Source: an uncultured Prevotella sp. (GTDB lineage: Bacteria; Bacteroidota; Bacteroidia; Bacteroidales; Bacteroidaceae). Taken from it: a stretch of DNA of 6,778 nucleotides. Location of the stretch: the NCBI GenBank assembly GCA_945788545.1, contig CALZMK010000080.1, positions 1 to 6,778 of the forward strand. The letters run 5' to 3'. Shown here in pieces: positions 1-6,469 of this stretch (positions are counted from its first letter, which is position 1; each line of letters opens with the position of its first letter). Position numbers and translations under genes: made by a program. The notes under the pieces were generated by a model, which was given only the letters and a program-made list of their open reading frames with translations, was not told where the DNA came from and ran no database searches.

Positions 1-3
1 TTT

Positions 4-37
4 GCAAAGTTAATGCATGCCCTAAGGTACGAGTCAA
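4..37 (-). promoter_or_regulatory. Candidate Bacteroidales promoter firing leftwards out of the window
   Basis: Read on the minus strand, positions 12 to 5 give TAACTTTG followed by C, which matches the Bacteroidales -7 pattern TAnnTTTGC. A TTG at 37-35 could be the -33 box, but the 22-nt spacer is slightly longer than the usual 19-21. The start site would fall at or beyond the left edge, so the gene it serves lies outside the window. The -7 match is clear and the -33 match is weak. Confidence 0.4.
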
Positions 38-69
38 GACTTTCTTCGACTTTAAATTACTTTAACATT

Positions 70-111
70 TAAACAAAATAAGAGGTGACGATAATCATCA
101 TCACCTCTTAT
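70..111 (-). terminator. Intrinsic terminator of the pectinesterase gene
   Basis: A perfect 11-bp inverted repeat (ATAAGAGGTGA at 78-88 with TCACCTCTTAT at 101-111) encloses a 12-nt loop. On the minus strand it lies just past the pectinesterase stop codon and is followed by TTTGTTTA (77-70). That is the layout of a rho-independent terminator for the minus-strand gene. The run of A on the plus-strand right side is poor, so the main direction is taken as minus. Confidence 0.8.
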
Positions 112-128
112 CATATAAAGATATTAAA

Positions 129-2795
129 TTACTTAACTATTTTAATGCCATTGACAATGTTAATGCCTTTCTTAAGACTGGAAAGACGGCGACCGAGAAC
201 GTCGTGGATGACGGGGGTGCGACCTTCTGTATCTACTGCATATATGCACCCGATGGCTGATACATTAGAAATATCTATAGGCTCACCGAAACCGCCACGG
301 GCATTGGCTTTGCGTACAGTGCCTGTGGTATATGTAGATATATCAGAACCTTTTACGATGGCAATAAACTCACCGTTGTTCTCTATGAGATAGAATGCCT
401 CGGCATCAATCTTTAGCTCTCCTGTCTCTACAGTGGCCTGTGCGGCAATCGAAGCAGGATCCCAGTTGGTGAAGAACTTGTCGAGGGTATATTCCTTTGC
501 CTCTTCCTCGGTGAGGATGGTCTCCATCTTGTTATTACCGGTAGAGTGGGTGAACTCTATGATATTTGATGTTGGAGTATTCATACCATTTCCAGAAAGA
601 TCGACAGTGTTGTATTCTTTATAAGAAACAGGAGCTGAGTTCATGCCCTTAACTGTCCAACGGGTGTCGATAAGCTTTCCGCTCTTGATGGTGGTGTTGA
701 GGTATGTTGTCTTAGCTGTGCCCCATGAGCGACCGAGGTTGAAGGTCTTGCTCTCGGTCTCGATAGTGCAGCCGTTGAATACATATCCATTCTTGTCTGT
801 TGACGTGTTAGCGGCTGTAATGGTGCATTCGCCAGAAGTCTCAGTTGCCGATCGACTCTTGTTAAGCAGTGTCACACCGTTGAAGTATGCATTACCGTCA
901 CCACAGATGTAATCGACAGTACCCTGGATAATACCGCCTTCGAAGTAATAGTCACCTTGCTTTGAATAGTAGGTGTCCTGATATGAGCGCATGTTCACGT
1001 TCTTCATGATGGTCTGTGTACCCTTGTCCTGGAGCACTGGAGCGCGACCAGTTCCGGCCTTGTAGTAGTCGAGGTCGTTCTGCAGTGTGAGGTCCTGCAT
1101 ATAGAGTCCTGTTGAGGTGTTCTGGAAGAGGTCGGCACTGCCGAGGCCTTCCACCTTGATGTCGGGAGCGTTCTTAATGATGACACCGTCAGCCGACTGT
1201 CCGATGATGGAGAGGTTGTTGGCAGATATTTGAGTCAAAACAGTCTCGCCGAAGTCGTATGTTCCGTTGGGGAGGAAGATCTTGTCGCCTTCCTGTGCTG
1301 ACTTGATGGCAAGCATAAGGCTCGACACGTCGTTGGCTGAGATGATGGTGTAGCCAGTGGTCTCATCCTTGCTTACAAAGTTCTCCACGTTATATACCTC
1401 CACACCGTGGATATAGGCAGTAGAAGGATAGGTGATGGTGAGGGTTGTAGGCTCGCCGTCGTAGTTGAACGAAACGGCACCGCCGTCAGCTTCAGCCTTG
1501 CCCTGGAATGTGGTAATCTCTTTTCCGTTAGCATCGGTCACAGTTACTGTCTGTTCACCTGAATATTGGCAGTTCTTCACGATTACTACTGCACGGCCTG
1601 ACACCTGGAGGCTTACAGCAGAGCCCGTCCAACCATGATTGTTGTAGTAACTTCCTTCGATGCTTATCAGTTCGTGGTCTTCCTGATACCACGAAGCTTT
1701 GGTAAGGTCGTAGTCGTAGTGAGTTCCTGCCTCAGCCTTCTCGATGGCAGTCACCTTGGCAGTGAGCTTGGTGTCGGCATCAATCTTCTGTCCTTCCACA
1801 ACTTTCATACCTGCATTGGTGAACCATCCGCGGAAAGCCATGCCTTCGGGTACGTTGATGGAATAGTCAGGAGCGGTGAAGGCAGAGCCCGGTTTAACAG
1901 TCTCCTCGCCGAGCTTGTTGCCGTTTTGGTCGTAATAAGTTATCTTCACGTCTTCAACATAATCGCAAGCCTCCACCTTAATATAAGGAGTATATTGTCC
2001 GCCCACTACGGTGAGTGTGGCTGGTTCCATAGAGTTATATGTCCATGTGGCAACGCTGCCGTCTTCATGATAGCATTTGGCCGTCTTGACATCTATCTCA
2101 GCAAGAACTGTCTCGCCATTCTTCACTGCTGCCTTGGTATTGCTATACCGGCATCCGCCAATGGAGAACTTTACAGGACCGTCAACATTTAGAGTCATTT
2201 CGAAGTTGTCGAGTCCATGGTCGTCACCACGGGGAGTTCCCTTCAGTTCTGTCACACCTTCGGGAGCAGCAGGCAGTTCGCTGCATTTCACGAAGTTAAG
2301 CTCAAAGTCCTTGAATGTGCGGGGAATGCTCTCAACAAACTGCACTTTGCAGAGCACACCTTCTGAACCAGTGTTGCGGCAGATATACACGCCCGTAACA
2401 GTCTCGTCGAGTTCTACTGTAACTTCCTCCGGACCACAAGCTGCTGGCGATGTCGCGATAAGTTCTCCCTTTTGAGGAGTGCCATCTACCAAAGAGCCGT
2501 GATAGATGTCCACCTTGAACTCACTTGTAGTCTTACGATTGCTGATAACGAGCTTCAGTTTACCAGCCACGGGAGCCTTTTCGAAGTAAGCATAACCACT
2601 AGAGTTGAGCTTCACGCCATGAAGACCGAGGTTTGTGCCTGCAGCATCATTTACGTAAGCTCCATAATAAAGTCCATTGTCGGGACCCGATGTTGGAATG
2701 TTTGCATTTGTGTAGTCCCAACATAAATCGTTTTCACCTGCTTTCACGACGAGTGAAATCATCGCAAGCAATGATAGCATTAATAATTTTCTCAT
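129..2795 (-). CDS. Secreted multidomain pectinesterase (carbohydrate esterase family 8)
   Basis: The product is an 888-residue exported enzyme predicted to remove methyl esters from pectin (homogalacturonan). I chose the ATG at 2795 because it opens a signal peptide (MRKLLMLSLLAMISLVVKA, cleavage after residue 19). The open frame extends 11 codons upstream, but only from a TTG inside the promoter. Residues about 20-270 form beta-rich modules without a recognised name. Residues about 283-350 resemble a Listeria-Bacteroides repeat (YYDQNG...GWF). Residues about 365-470 repeat one of the earlier modules. The right-handed beta-helix esterase domain spans about 480-780. It contains YQDTYY (Q606, D607), GTVDYICG (acid D628) and LGRSWG (R689, W691), so the expected catalytic residues are all present. 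The tail (DVLGRRLSSLKKGINIVNG) resembles type IX secretion sorting domains. No SusC/SusD or other pectin genes lie in the window. The family call is firm; cell-surface or secreted localisation is inferred. Confidence 0.93.
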   Translation of the reverse strand: MRKLLMLSLLAMISLVVKAGENDLCWDYTNANIPTSGPDNGLYYGAYVNDAAGTNLGLHGVKLNSSGYAYFEKAPVAGKLKLVISNRKTTSEFKVDIYHGSLVDGTPQKGELIATSPAACGPEEVTVELDETVTGVYICRNTGSEGVLCKVQFVESIPRTFKDFELNFVKCSELPAAPEGVTELKGTPRGDDHGLDNFEMTLNVDGPVKFSIGGCRYSNTKAAVKNGETVLAEIDVKTAKCYHEDGSVATWTYNSMEPATLTVVGGQYTPYIKVEACDYVEDVKITYYDQNGNKLGEETVKPGSAFTAPDYSINVPEGMAFRGWFTNAGMKVVEGQKIDADTKLTAKVTAIEKAEAGTHYDYDLTKASWYQEDHELISIEGSYYNNHGWTGSAVSLQVSGRAVVIVKNCQYSGEQTVTVTDANGKEITTFQGKAEADGGAVSFNYDGEPTTLTITYPSTAYIHGVEVYNVENFVSKDETTGYTIISANDVSSLMLAIKSAQEGDKIFLPNGTYDFGETVLTQISANNLSIIGQSADGVIIKNAPDIKVEGLGSADLFQNTSTGLYMQDLTLQNDLDYYKAGTGRAPVLQDKGTQTIMKNVNMRSYQDTYYSKQGDYYFEGGIIQGTVDYICGDGNAYFNGVTLLNKSRSATETSGECTITAANTSTDKNGYVFNGCTIETESKTFNLGRSWGTAKTTYLNTTIKSGKLIDTRWTVKGMNSAPVSYKEYNTVDLSGNGMNTPTSNIIEFTHSTGNNKMETILTEEEAKEYTLDKFFTNWDPASIAAQATVETGELKIDAEAFYLIENNGEFIAIVKGSDISTYTTGTVRKANARGGFGEPIDISNVSAIGCIYAVDTEGRTPVIHDVLGRRLSSLKKGINIVNGIKIVK

Positions 2796-2825
2796 TTTTT
2801 TGTTTGTTTTAGTTATAATTCGCGG

Positions 2826-2833
2826 CAAAATTA
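2826..2833 (-). promoter_or_regulatory. -7 promoter element of the pectinesterase gene
   Basis: The minus strand reads TAATTTTGCC at 2833-2824, matching TAnnTTTGC. A start site about 7 nt further would give a leader of roughly 20-25 nt with the A-rich stretch AACTAAAACAAAC before the ATG at 2795. No Shine-Dalgarno sequence is seen, as is common in Bacteroidetes. I find no good TTTG at the expected -33 position, so the gene may need an activator or be weakly expressed by default. Confidence 0.55.
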
Positions 2834-2972
2834 CAAAATAATCTTATATTATTGTAATATTAAGTGTACTTTTTTCACTCTATCAATAATGATTTAAGAA
2901 CAATTAACCATAATATAGATGTTTAAGCTTTACTTCTGTTGTGAAACAACTGAGACAAAGACTACTTTATTA

Positions 2973-4412
2973 TCACACAAACAAGTCGTCCATGGTGACT
3001 GTGGATTGAAAGACACCGCTGTGCATACCGTATGTCAGACCATAGGTGGTGACGAGTGTCATCTGCACATTCTTGCGCTTGCCAACATGTGTTGACATCC
3101 AGTTGAGGCGATGGCGTAATACTTGTTCGTATTGGGCATCAACCGAAAATGATGTATTTACAAATTTCATCTCACAGAGATTCACCACACGGTCGTTGCG
3201 ATCGAGAATAAGGTCAATCTGCATTCCGCTTTCGTCCTCAGTACCGCGCATTGTCCATGCTGAAGCATCACAAGCAACACCCTCAATTCCCAATGCACGC
3301 TTTATCTGCTTGAGATGTAAAAGACACAGATTTTCGAAAGCACGTCCACGCCATGTAGAGAGCGACGGAAGGTTCTCATTGTCTCGCCAATATGTTTCAC
3401 TACGTGAATTGCCGTTTACATTTGCCAGATAGAAAAGGCAAAACGGGTCGGTGAGCCTATACATCATTTGGCGTCGGTTGTTCTCAAAAGGTTTGTAGTA
3501 TTCAATAAAGTCGCATGCCTCAAGTGTCTTTAATATCTGCGACAGACCAGCTCCTGAGTCGATTGATGACAAGCGGATGATCTCGTCACGAGAATATCCC
3601 TTCTGTCTTCCTGCCAAAAGGGTGACCACCTGGCGGTATTTCTCTGGTTTGTTGAATATAGAGTTGAAGAGACGGTCATATTCGTCCTTTAGTTTTGCCT
3701 TGTGGGCAAAGAACAGTTGGTCGATTGTTTGTGCAAGACTTTGTCCCGGAGTAACATAACTGAGATACATCGGTATGCCACCAACTGCCATATATAATTG
3801 TATAATGTCATAACGGCTCATTGTGACTTCCTGATAGCGTAGCAGTGCCTCGGTCTCAGCAAGGGTAAAGGGGGACAGTTGTATCTCGCATGTCACACGG
3901 TCGTATAAACCACCGTAGGAATTAATGAGATTGTCGGAAATCCATGAAGAAGCTGAACCGCACACTATCAGCATCAGGTTGTCTTGTCCGGCAGCCCATC
4001 CGTTCCAGAAATGCTCAAAGGCAGTTATAAAACCAGAGCGTGGGGTGTCCATCCATGGCATTTCGTCGATGAACACCACTTGTCTTTTGTCCTTTGACTT
4101 CGAGGCAAGTAGATTGATGAGCATGTCAAATGCCTCCATCCAGTCGGTAGGCTGTTTGTCATGTTCAGAACCATAACGACGCAGGGTGGAAGAGAATGCC
4201 GACAGTTGGGCTGCAAGAATATTTACTCCGCTCAACTCAACGGGTGACACTCCCGTGTGATAGAATGCAAAGTCATCCTTAAATAATTCTCTTACAAGGT
4301 ATGTCTTGCCCACTCGTCTTCTTCCATATATTGCCACAAACTGGGCACTCTTGCGGTGATATATACGCATGAGTTCCTCTTGTTCTCGTTTTCTGCCGAT
4401 AATCTTTTCCAT
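2973..4412 (-). CDS. P-loop ATPase of the archaeal ATPase/DUF234 family with PD-(D/E)xK-like C-terminus
   Basis: The product is a 479-residue cytoplasmic ATPase. It begins with the family-typical EKIIGRKREQEEL. Walker A is GRRRVGKT (30-37) and Walker B is VVFIDE (112-117). A sensor-1-like CGSAS lies at 151-155, and R172 in LYDRVTCEI may be an arginine finger. A winged-helix-like linker covers about 260-320. The C-terminus (about 345-479) has E360 in GRAFE, D400 in MQIDLIL and E414-M-K416, which is the layout of a PD-(D/E)xK nuclease fold and fits the DUF234 region. No membrane segment is seen. These ATPases occur in many copies in Bacteroidetes and archaeal genomes, and their role is not settled. 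The gene has its own promoter, a leader of about 25 nt, and two large palindromic repeats just upstream. I see no convincing terminator in the 177 bp between it and the pectinesterase start. Whether the nuclease-like site is active cannot be judged from sequence. Confidence 0.9.
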   Translation of the reverse strand: MEKIIGRKREQEELMRIYHRKSAQFVAIYGRRRVGKTYLVRELFKDDFAFYHTGVSPVELSGVNILAAQLSAFSSTLRRYGSEHDKQPTDWMEAFDMLINLLASKSKDKRQVVFIDEMPWMDTPRSGFITAFEHFWNGWAAGQDNLMLIVCGSASSWISDNLINSYGGLYDRVTCEIQLSPFTLAETEALLRYQEVTMSRYDIIQLYMAVGGIPMYLSYVTPGQSLAQTIDQLFFAHKAKLKDEYDRLFNSIFNKPEKYRQVVTLLAGRQKGYSRDEIIRLSSIDSGAGLSQILKTLEACDFIEYYKPFENNRRQMMYRLTDPFCLFYLANVNGNSRSETYWRDNENLPSLSTWRGRAFENLCLLHLKQIKRALGIEGVACDASAWTMRGTEDESGMQIDLILDRNDRVVNLCEMKFVNTSFSVDAQYEQVLRHRLNWMSTHVGKRKNVQMTLVTTYGLTYGMHSGVFQSTVTMDDLFV

Positions 4413-4443
4413 ATTAGTCTTGAAATGAATATGTTATGCGCTG

Positions 4444-4475
4444 CAAAGATATAAAAAACATTTCATTCCACCAAA
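4444..4475 (-). promoter_or_regulatory. Promoter of the DUF234 ATPase gene
   Basis: On the minus strand, TTTG (4475-4472), a 20-nt spacer and TATCTTTGC (4451-4443) match the Bacteroidales -33/-7 consensus in both boxes and spacing. Transcription would start near 4437, leaving about 25 nt before the ATG at 4412. The twin palindromes begin only 10 bp upstream of the -33 box. Confidence 0.75.
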
Positions 4476-4485
4476 TTATTTTATT

Positions 4486-4587
4486 GCTTATTTGTCCACG
4501 AAACACTATTTTAACACTTTCGTGGACAAATAAGCGCACACTAATCGTCCACGAAACACTATTTTAACACTTTCGTGGACAAATAAG
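4486..4587. repeat. Two tandem copies of a 41-bp palindromic repeat
   Basis: Positions 4494-4534 and 4547-4587 are identical over 41 bp, with a 53-bp period and a 12-nt spacer (CGCACACTAATC). Each copy is itself palindromic: GTCCACGAAA, then a 14-nt non-palindromic loop (CACTATTTTAACAC), then TTTCGTGGAC. In the first copy the arms extend to 18 perfect base pairs (4486-4503 with 4518-4535). In the second copy they are 10 bp. They lie in the divergent intergenic region directly upstream of the ATPase promoter. They could be a double operator, a REP-like or MITE-like element, or a recombination site. There are no T-runs to suggest a terminator. Confidence 0.9.
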
Positions 4588-4645
4588 GATATCCATTGTC
4601 CTACTAATGATTATTCTTTATTTAATGAAAATCCTTTAGGAATGA

Positions 4646-4819
4646 ACTATAGGCAAATTTGCCAATTCAAATTGGCGAATTATCCGATATACATATAAAA
4701 CGAAGGCAGATGACCTTTCAAACGTAATAAAGAAGCACGACTTGTATCATCACCAAGGTTCTTTACCAAAAAATTTCATTAAGACCTTGCCAGATTACAA
4801 GCAAGCATACCATGCCTAA
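4646..4819 (+). pseudogene. Possible 3' remnant of a coding sequence
   Basis: One plus-strand frame stays open for 57 codons after a TGA at 4643 and ends with TAA at 4817-4819. It has no usable start codon. Its end reads like protein (IKKHDLYHHQGSLPKNFIKT) and an intrinsic terminator follows 38 bp later. I do not recognise the family. An open run this long can also arise by chance in AT-rich DNA. The rest of 4588-4857 shows only an inverted repeat at 4656-4681 and no clear promoter. Confidence 0.2.
4656..4681. repeat. 26-bp inverted repeat in the divergent intergenic region
   Basis: AATTTGCCAATT (4656-4667) and AATTGGCGAATT (4670-4681) are inverted arms of 12 bp with one mismatch and a 2-nt centre. 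There is no T-run, so a protein-binding site is more likely than a terminator. The inner ATTGG/CCAAT resembles the core of the palindromes at 4959-5024, but the flanking bases differ (ATTGGC rather than ATTGGAA). Confidence 0.5.
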
Positions 4820-4857
4820 CAGATGTTGAGGATCAATAATATATAAAAACTATTTTT

Positions 4858-4890
4858 AGGGAGAGAAATTGCAAGTTTTTCTCCCTTTTT
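4858..4890 (+). terminator. Orphan intrinsic terminator, left copy of a flanking repeat
   Basis: An 11-bp stem (4858-4868 with 4876-4886, including one G-U pair) with loop TTGCAAG is followed by TTTTCTTTG. It is a strong rho-independent terminator in the plus direction, but no intact plus-strand gene precedes it. It may end a small RNA or belong to a decayed gene. Together with the following bases to 4902 it closely matches 6399-6442, beyond the AlbA_2 gene. Confidence 0.75.
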
Positions 4891-4902
4891 CTTTGTCCTT
4901 TC
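4858..4902 (+). repeat. Left direct repeat flanking the AlbA_2 gene
   Basis: This 45-bp segment and 6399-6442 share a 26-bp identical tract (4877-4902 = 6417-6442, through CTCCCTTTTTCTTTGTCC) plus a similar hairpin left arm (AGGGAG) and GCAA loop. The two copies lie in the same orientation about 1540 bp apart and bracket the AlbA_2 gene with its operators. Confidence 0.7.
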
Positions 4903-4958
4903 GATATGTATTAGCCTCCAAAAAACGTATAAGATACTTATCAATAAAGTATTGTTAT

Positions 4959-5024
4959 ATTGTAATTTCCAATAAAAAACATTAAACCATTGGAAATTTC
5001 CAATAATAATATTGGAATTCCAAT
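4959..5024. promoter_or_regulatory. Array of three ATTGGAA/TTCCAAT palindromes (operator)
   Basis: Three palindromes share the half-site ATTGGAA. Site 1 is ATTGTAA-T-TTCCAAT (4959-4973, one mismatch). Site 2 is ATTGGAA-AT-TTCCAAT (4989-5004, perfect). Site 3 is ATTGGAATTCCAAT (5011-5024, perfect). The gaps between half-sites are 1, 2 and 0 nt. Centres lie about 30.5 and 21 bp apart, close to three and two helical turns, so bound dimers would sit on one face of the DNA. Site 3 contains the TTGG used as the -33 box of the AlbA_2 promoter, so binding should block RNA polymerase. The downstream gene encodes a winged-helix protein and is the natural candidate for the binder (inference). Confidence 0.75.
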
Positions 5025-5042
5025 GGAAAGTGCGTAAATTTG
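5012..5042 (+). promoter_or_regulatory. Promoter of the AlbA_2/winged-helix gene
   Basis: TTGG at 5012-5015, a 19-nt spacer and TAAATTTGC at 5035-5043 fit the Bacteroidales consensus. The start site would be near 5049, giving a leader of about 20 nt that is A/T-rich without a Shine-Dalgarno sequence. The -33 box sits inside a perfect palindrome (5011-5024). Confidence 0.75.
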
Positions 5043-5069
5043 CAGAGTATTTTTAAAAACACCAGTTTT

Positions 5070-6374
5070 ATGATTACAGCAGAAGACATAAAAATAATGG
5101 CAGAACGTGGAGAATCCTTCAATGTGGATTTCAAGGTTGCAGTACCTCAGAAAGTGCGTGATATTACGGAAGAAGTGTGTAGTTTTGCAAATGCAGCAGG
5201 AGGCTATGTGCTTATTGGTATAGATGACCGCGGAACAATTAAGGGTACTACCATAGATAATACTAAACGGTCTGCAATCCAAGGCTCTATCGGTGAGATT
5301 TCTCCAGCACTTCATTGCGAACTATACCCAGTGGATGTGGATGGAGTGAAAATTTGGGTAGTTGAAGTTCCAGCCGGAAGACATGTTCCATATTTCTTTG
5401 GTGGCTGTGTATTCGTTAGAGAAGGCGCCAACAGTCAGAAACTCACGAATGTGGAAGAAATACGCGAATTATTCCAGCAAGCGGAGAAGATATACTATGA
5501 CTCTATACCAAACAGAAATTACAACATCTATGATCATTTGGATACAGACGTATTGAAAGCCTTTAGGCGTGAGGCTCATATATCCAATAATGTAGATGAC
5601 GAGCTGCTGCTTGAAAACCTGCAGGCATTTACCGAGAATGGCGATGTAAAGCGTGGCGCCATATTGTTTTTTGACAAGCATCCTGAGACTCTTTTCTTTC
5701 ATGCAGTTGTCAGATGCACCCAGTTCAAAGGAACAGACAAGCTGCATATCATTGACGACAAGACATTTGGGGGACCGCTTGTAGCCCAATATGAACAAGC
5801 TCTTAGTTGGCTTCAGGATAAATTGAATCTAGAATATGAAATCAAAGGTATTGGGGCGCGAACAGAGAAGTGGGAAATGCCTCTTGATGTATTCCGCGAA
5901 GCATTGATAAACGCCCTTGCCCATAGAGATTATTATGAGCAGGGAGCCTTCACCAATGTAGAGATGTATGATGATAGGATTGAGATAACAAACCCGGGAG
6001 GACTGCTTCCATTGGTCGCAAAGCATTTCGGCAGAAAGAGTCTTTCTCGCAATCCATACATTTTCAGTCTATTCATGCGAATGAACTTAGTAGAGCATGT
6101 CGGTTCCGGTATAGGCAGAATGCGAGAACTTATGCTGGAAGCAGGATTGTCCGAGCCTCAATACGAAACCGAAGGTATGTTCAATATCATTCTTATAAGG
6201 AAAGGGTATTCTGATAATCATCCTGAGCTTTCTGACTTAGAGCAGCAGGTCATAGAACTTATGTCTATGGATGCAAAACCTACAATTGATGAGTTGTGCG
6301 AGAAAATTGGCAGAAAGAAATCCACCATTTATAATTTGTTGAAATCTCTCCGTGACAAAGGTCTTCTGAAATAA
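5070..6374 (+). CDS. Schlafen/AlbA_2-domain predicted regulator with GHKL-like ATPase segment and C-terminal winged helix
   Basis: The product is a 434-residue cytoplasmic protein of the COG2865 type (ATP-binding, putative DNA-binding). I chose the ATG at 5070; the frame is open back to a TTG at 5040, but that overlaps the -7 box. The AlbA_2 domain spans about 5-125, with ESFNVDFK near the start (the usual EFK is DFK), FANAAGGYVLIGIDD (39-53) and VFVREGANSQKLT (114-126). A central segment (about 150-265) is followed by the HATPase_c_4-like region. That region has an N-box-like FREALINALAHRDY (E277, N281, H285), DRIEITNPGG (302-311) and the glycine-rich GSGIGRM (346-352). Residues about 385-434 form a winged helix (IDELCEKIGRKKSTIYNLLK). 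The gene stands alone, diverges from the ATPase gene and ends at a terminator. Three palindromes over its promoter suggest autoregulation. Family proteins are annotated as regulators, but their biochemical role is not established. Confidence 0.9.
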   Translation: MITAEDIKIMAERGESFNVDFKVAVPQKVRDITEEVCSFANAAGGYVLIGIDDRGTIKGTTIDNTKRSAIQGSIGEISPALHCELYPVDVDGVKIWVVEVPAGRHVPYFFGGCVFVREGANSQKLTNVEEIRELFQQAEKIYYDSIPNRNYNIYDHLDTDVLKAFRREAHISNNVDDELLLENLQAFTENGDVKRGAILFFDKHPETLFFHAVVRCTQFKGTDKLHIIDDKTFGGPLVAQYEQALSWLQDKLNLEYEIKGIGARTEKWEMPLDVFREALINALAHRDYYEQGAFTNVEMYDDRIEITNPGGLLPLVAKHFGRKSLSRNPYIFSLFMRMNLVEHVGSGIGRMRELMLEAGLSEPQYETEGMFNIILIRKGYSDNHPELSDLEQQVIELMSMDAKPTIDELCEKIGRKKSTIYNLLKSLRDKGLLK

Positions 6375-6397
6375 TTATTATTGTAATTCACAATATC

Positions 6398-6431
6398 AAG
6401 GGAGCAAGACGCAAAGTTTTCTCCCTTTTTC
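6398..6431 (+). terminator. Intrinsic terminator of the AlbA_2 gene
   Basis: AAGGGAG (6398-6404) pairs with CTCCCTT (6421-6427), with further weaker pairs inside, and a T-rich tract follows. It lies 24 bp past the stop codon. The sequence is a near copy of the orphan terminator at 4858-4890. Confidence 0.75.
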
Positions 6432-6442
6432 TTTGTCCTTTC
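6399..6442 (+). repeat. Right direct repeat flanking the AlbA_2 gene
   Basis: This is the partner of 4858-4902, with a 26-bp identical tract at 6417-6442. Here the repeat carries TTTG (6432-6435), which serves as the -33 box of the following promoter. The left copy has no -7 box at the matching distance. Confidence 0.7.
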
Positions 6443-6466
6443 ATTTTTTATTTGTAATTTTGCACC
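6432..6466 (+). promoter_or_regulatory. Consensus promoter of the structured RNA
   Basis: TTTG (6432-6435), a 19-nt spacer and TAATTTTGCACC (6455-6466) form the best Bacteroidales promoter match in the window. Transcription should start around 6470-6473. No open reading frame begins within the next 290 bp, which points to a noncoding transcript or a long leader. Confidence 0.8.
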
Positions 6467-6469
6467 CGA

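Noticed and set aside
1635..2192. 185-codon plus-strand open frame
   Set aside because: It lies entirely inside the pectinesterase on the opposite strand, lacks recognisable motifs, and the minus-strand frame has clear family motifs throughout.
2796..2828. TTG start extending the pectinesterase by 11 residues
   Set aside because: The TTG lies inside the -7 promoter box and would put charged residues before the signal peptide; the ATG at 2795 is better.
2935..2960. Terminator for the ATPase gene (GTTGT...ACAAC hairpin)
   Set aside because: The stem is only 5 bp and no T-run follows on the minus strand.
4025..4216. 63-codon minus-strand frame within the ATPase gene
   Set aside because: A shadow in another frame of the Walker B region; no independent evidence.
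4486..4587. CRISPR array
   Set aside because: Only two repeats, a 12-nt spacer, large palindromes within each repeat, and no cas genes nearby.
4941..5315. 124-codon minus-strand open frame across the AlbA_2 promoter and 5' end
   Set aside because: It overlaps the operators and a well-supported gene and has no family resemblance.
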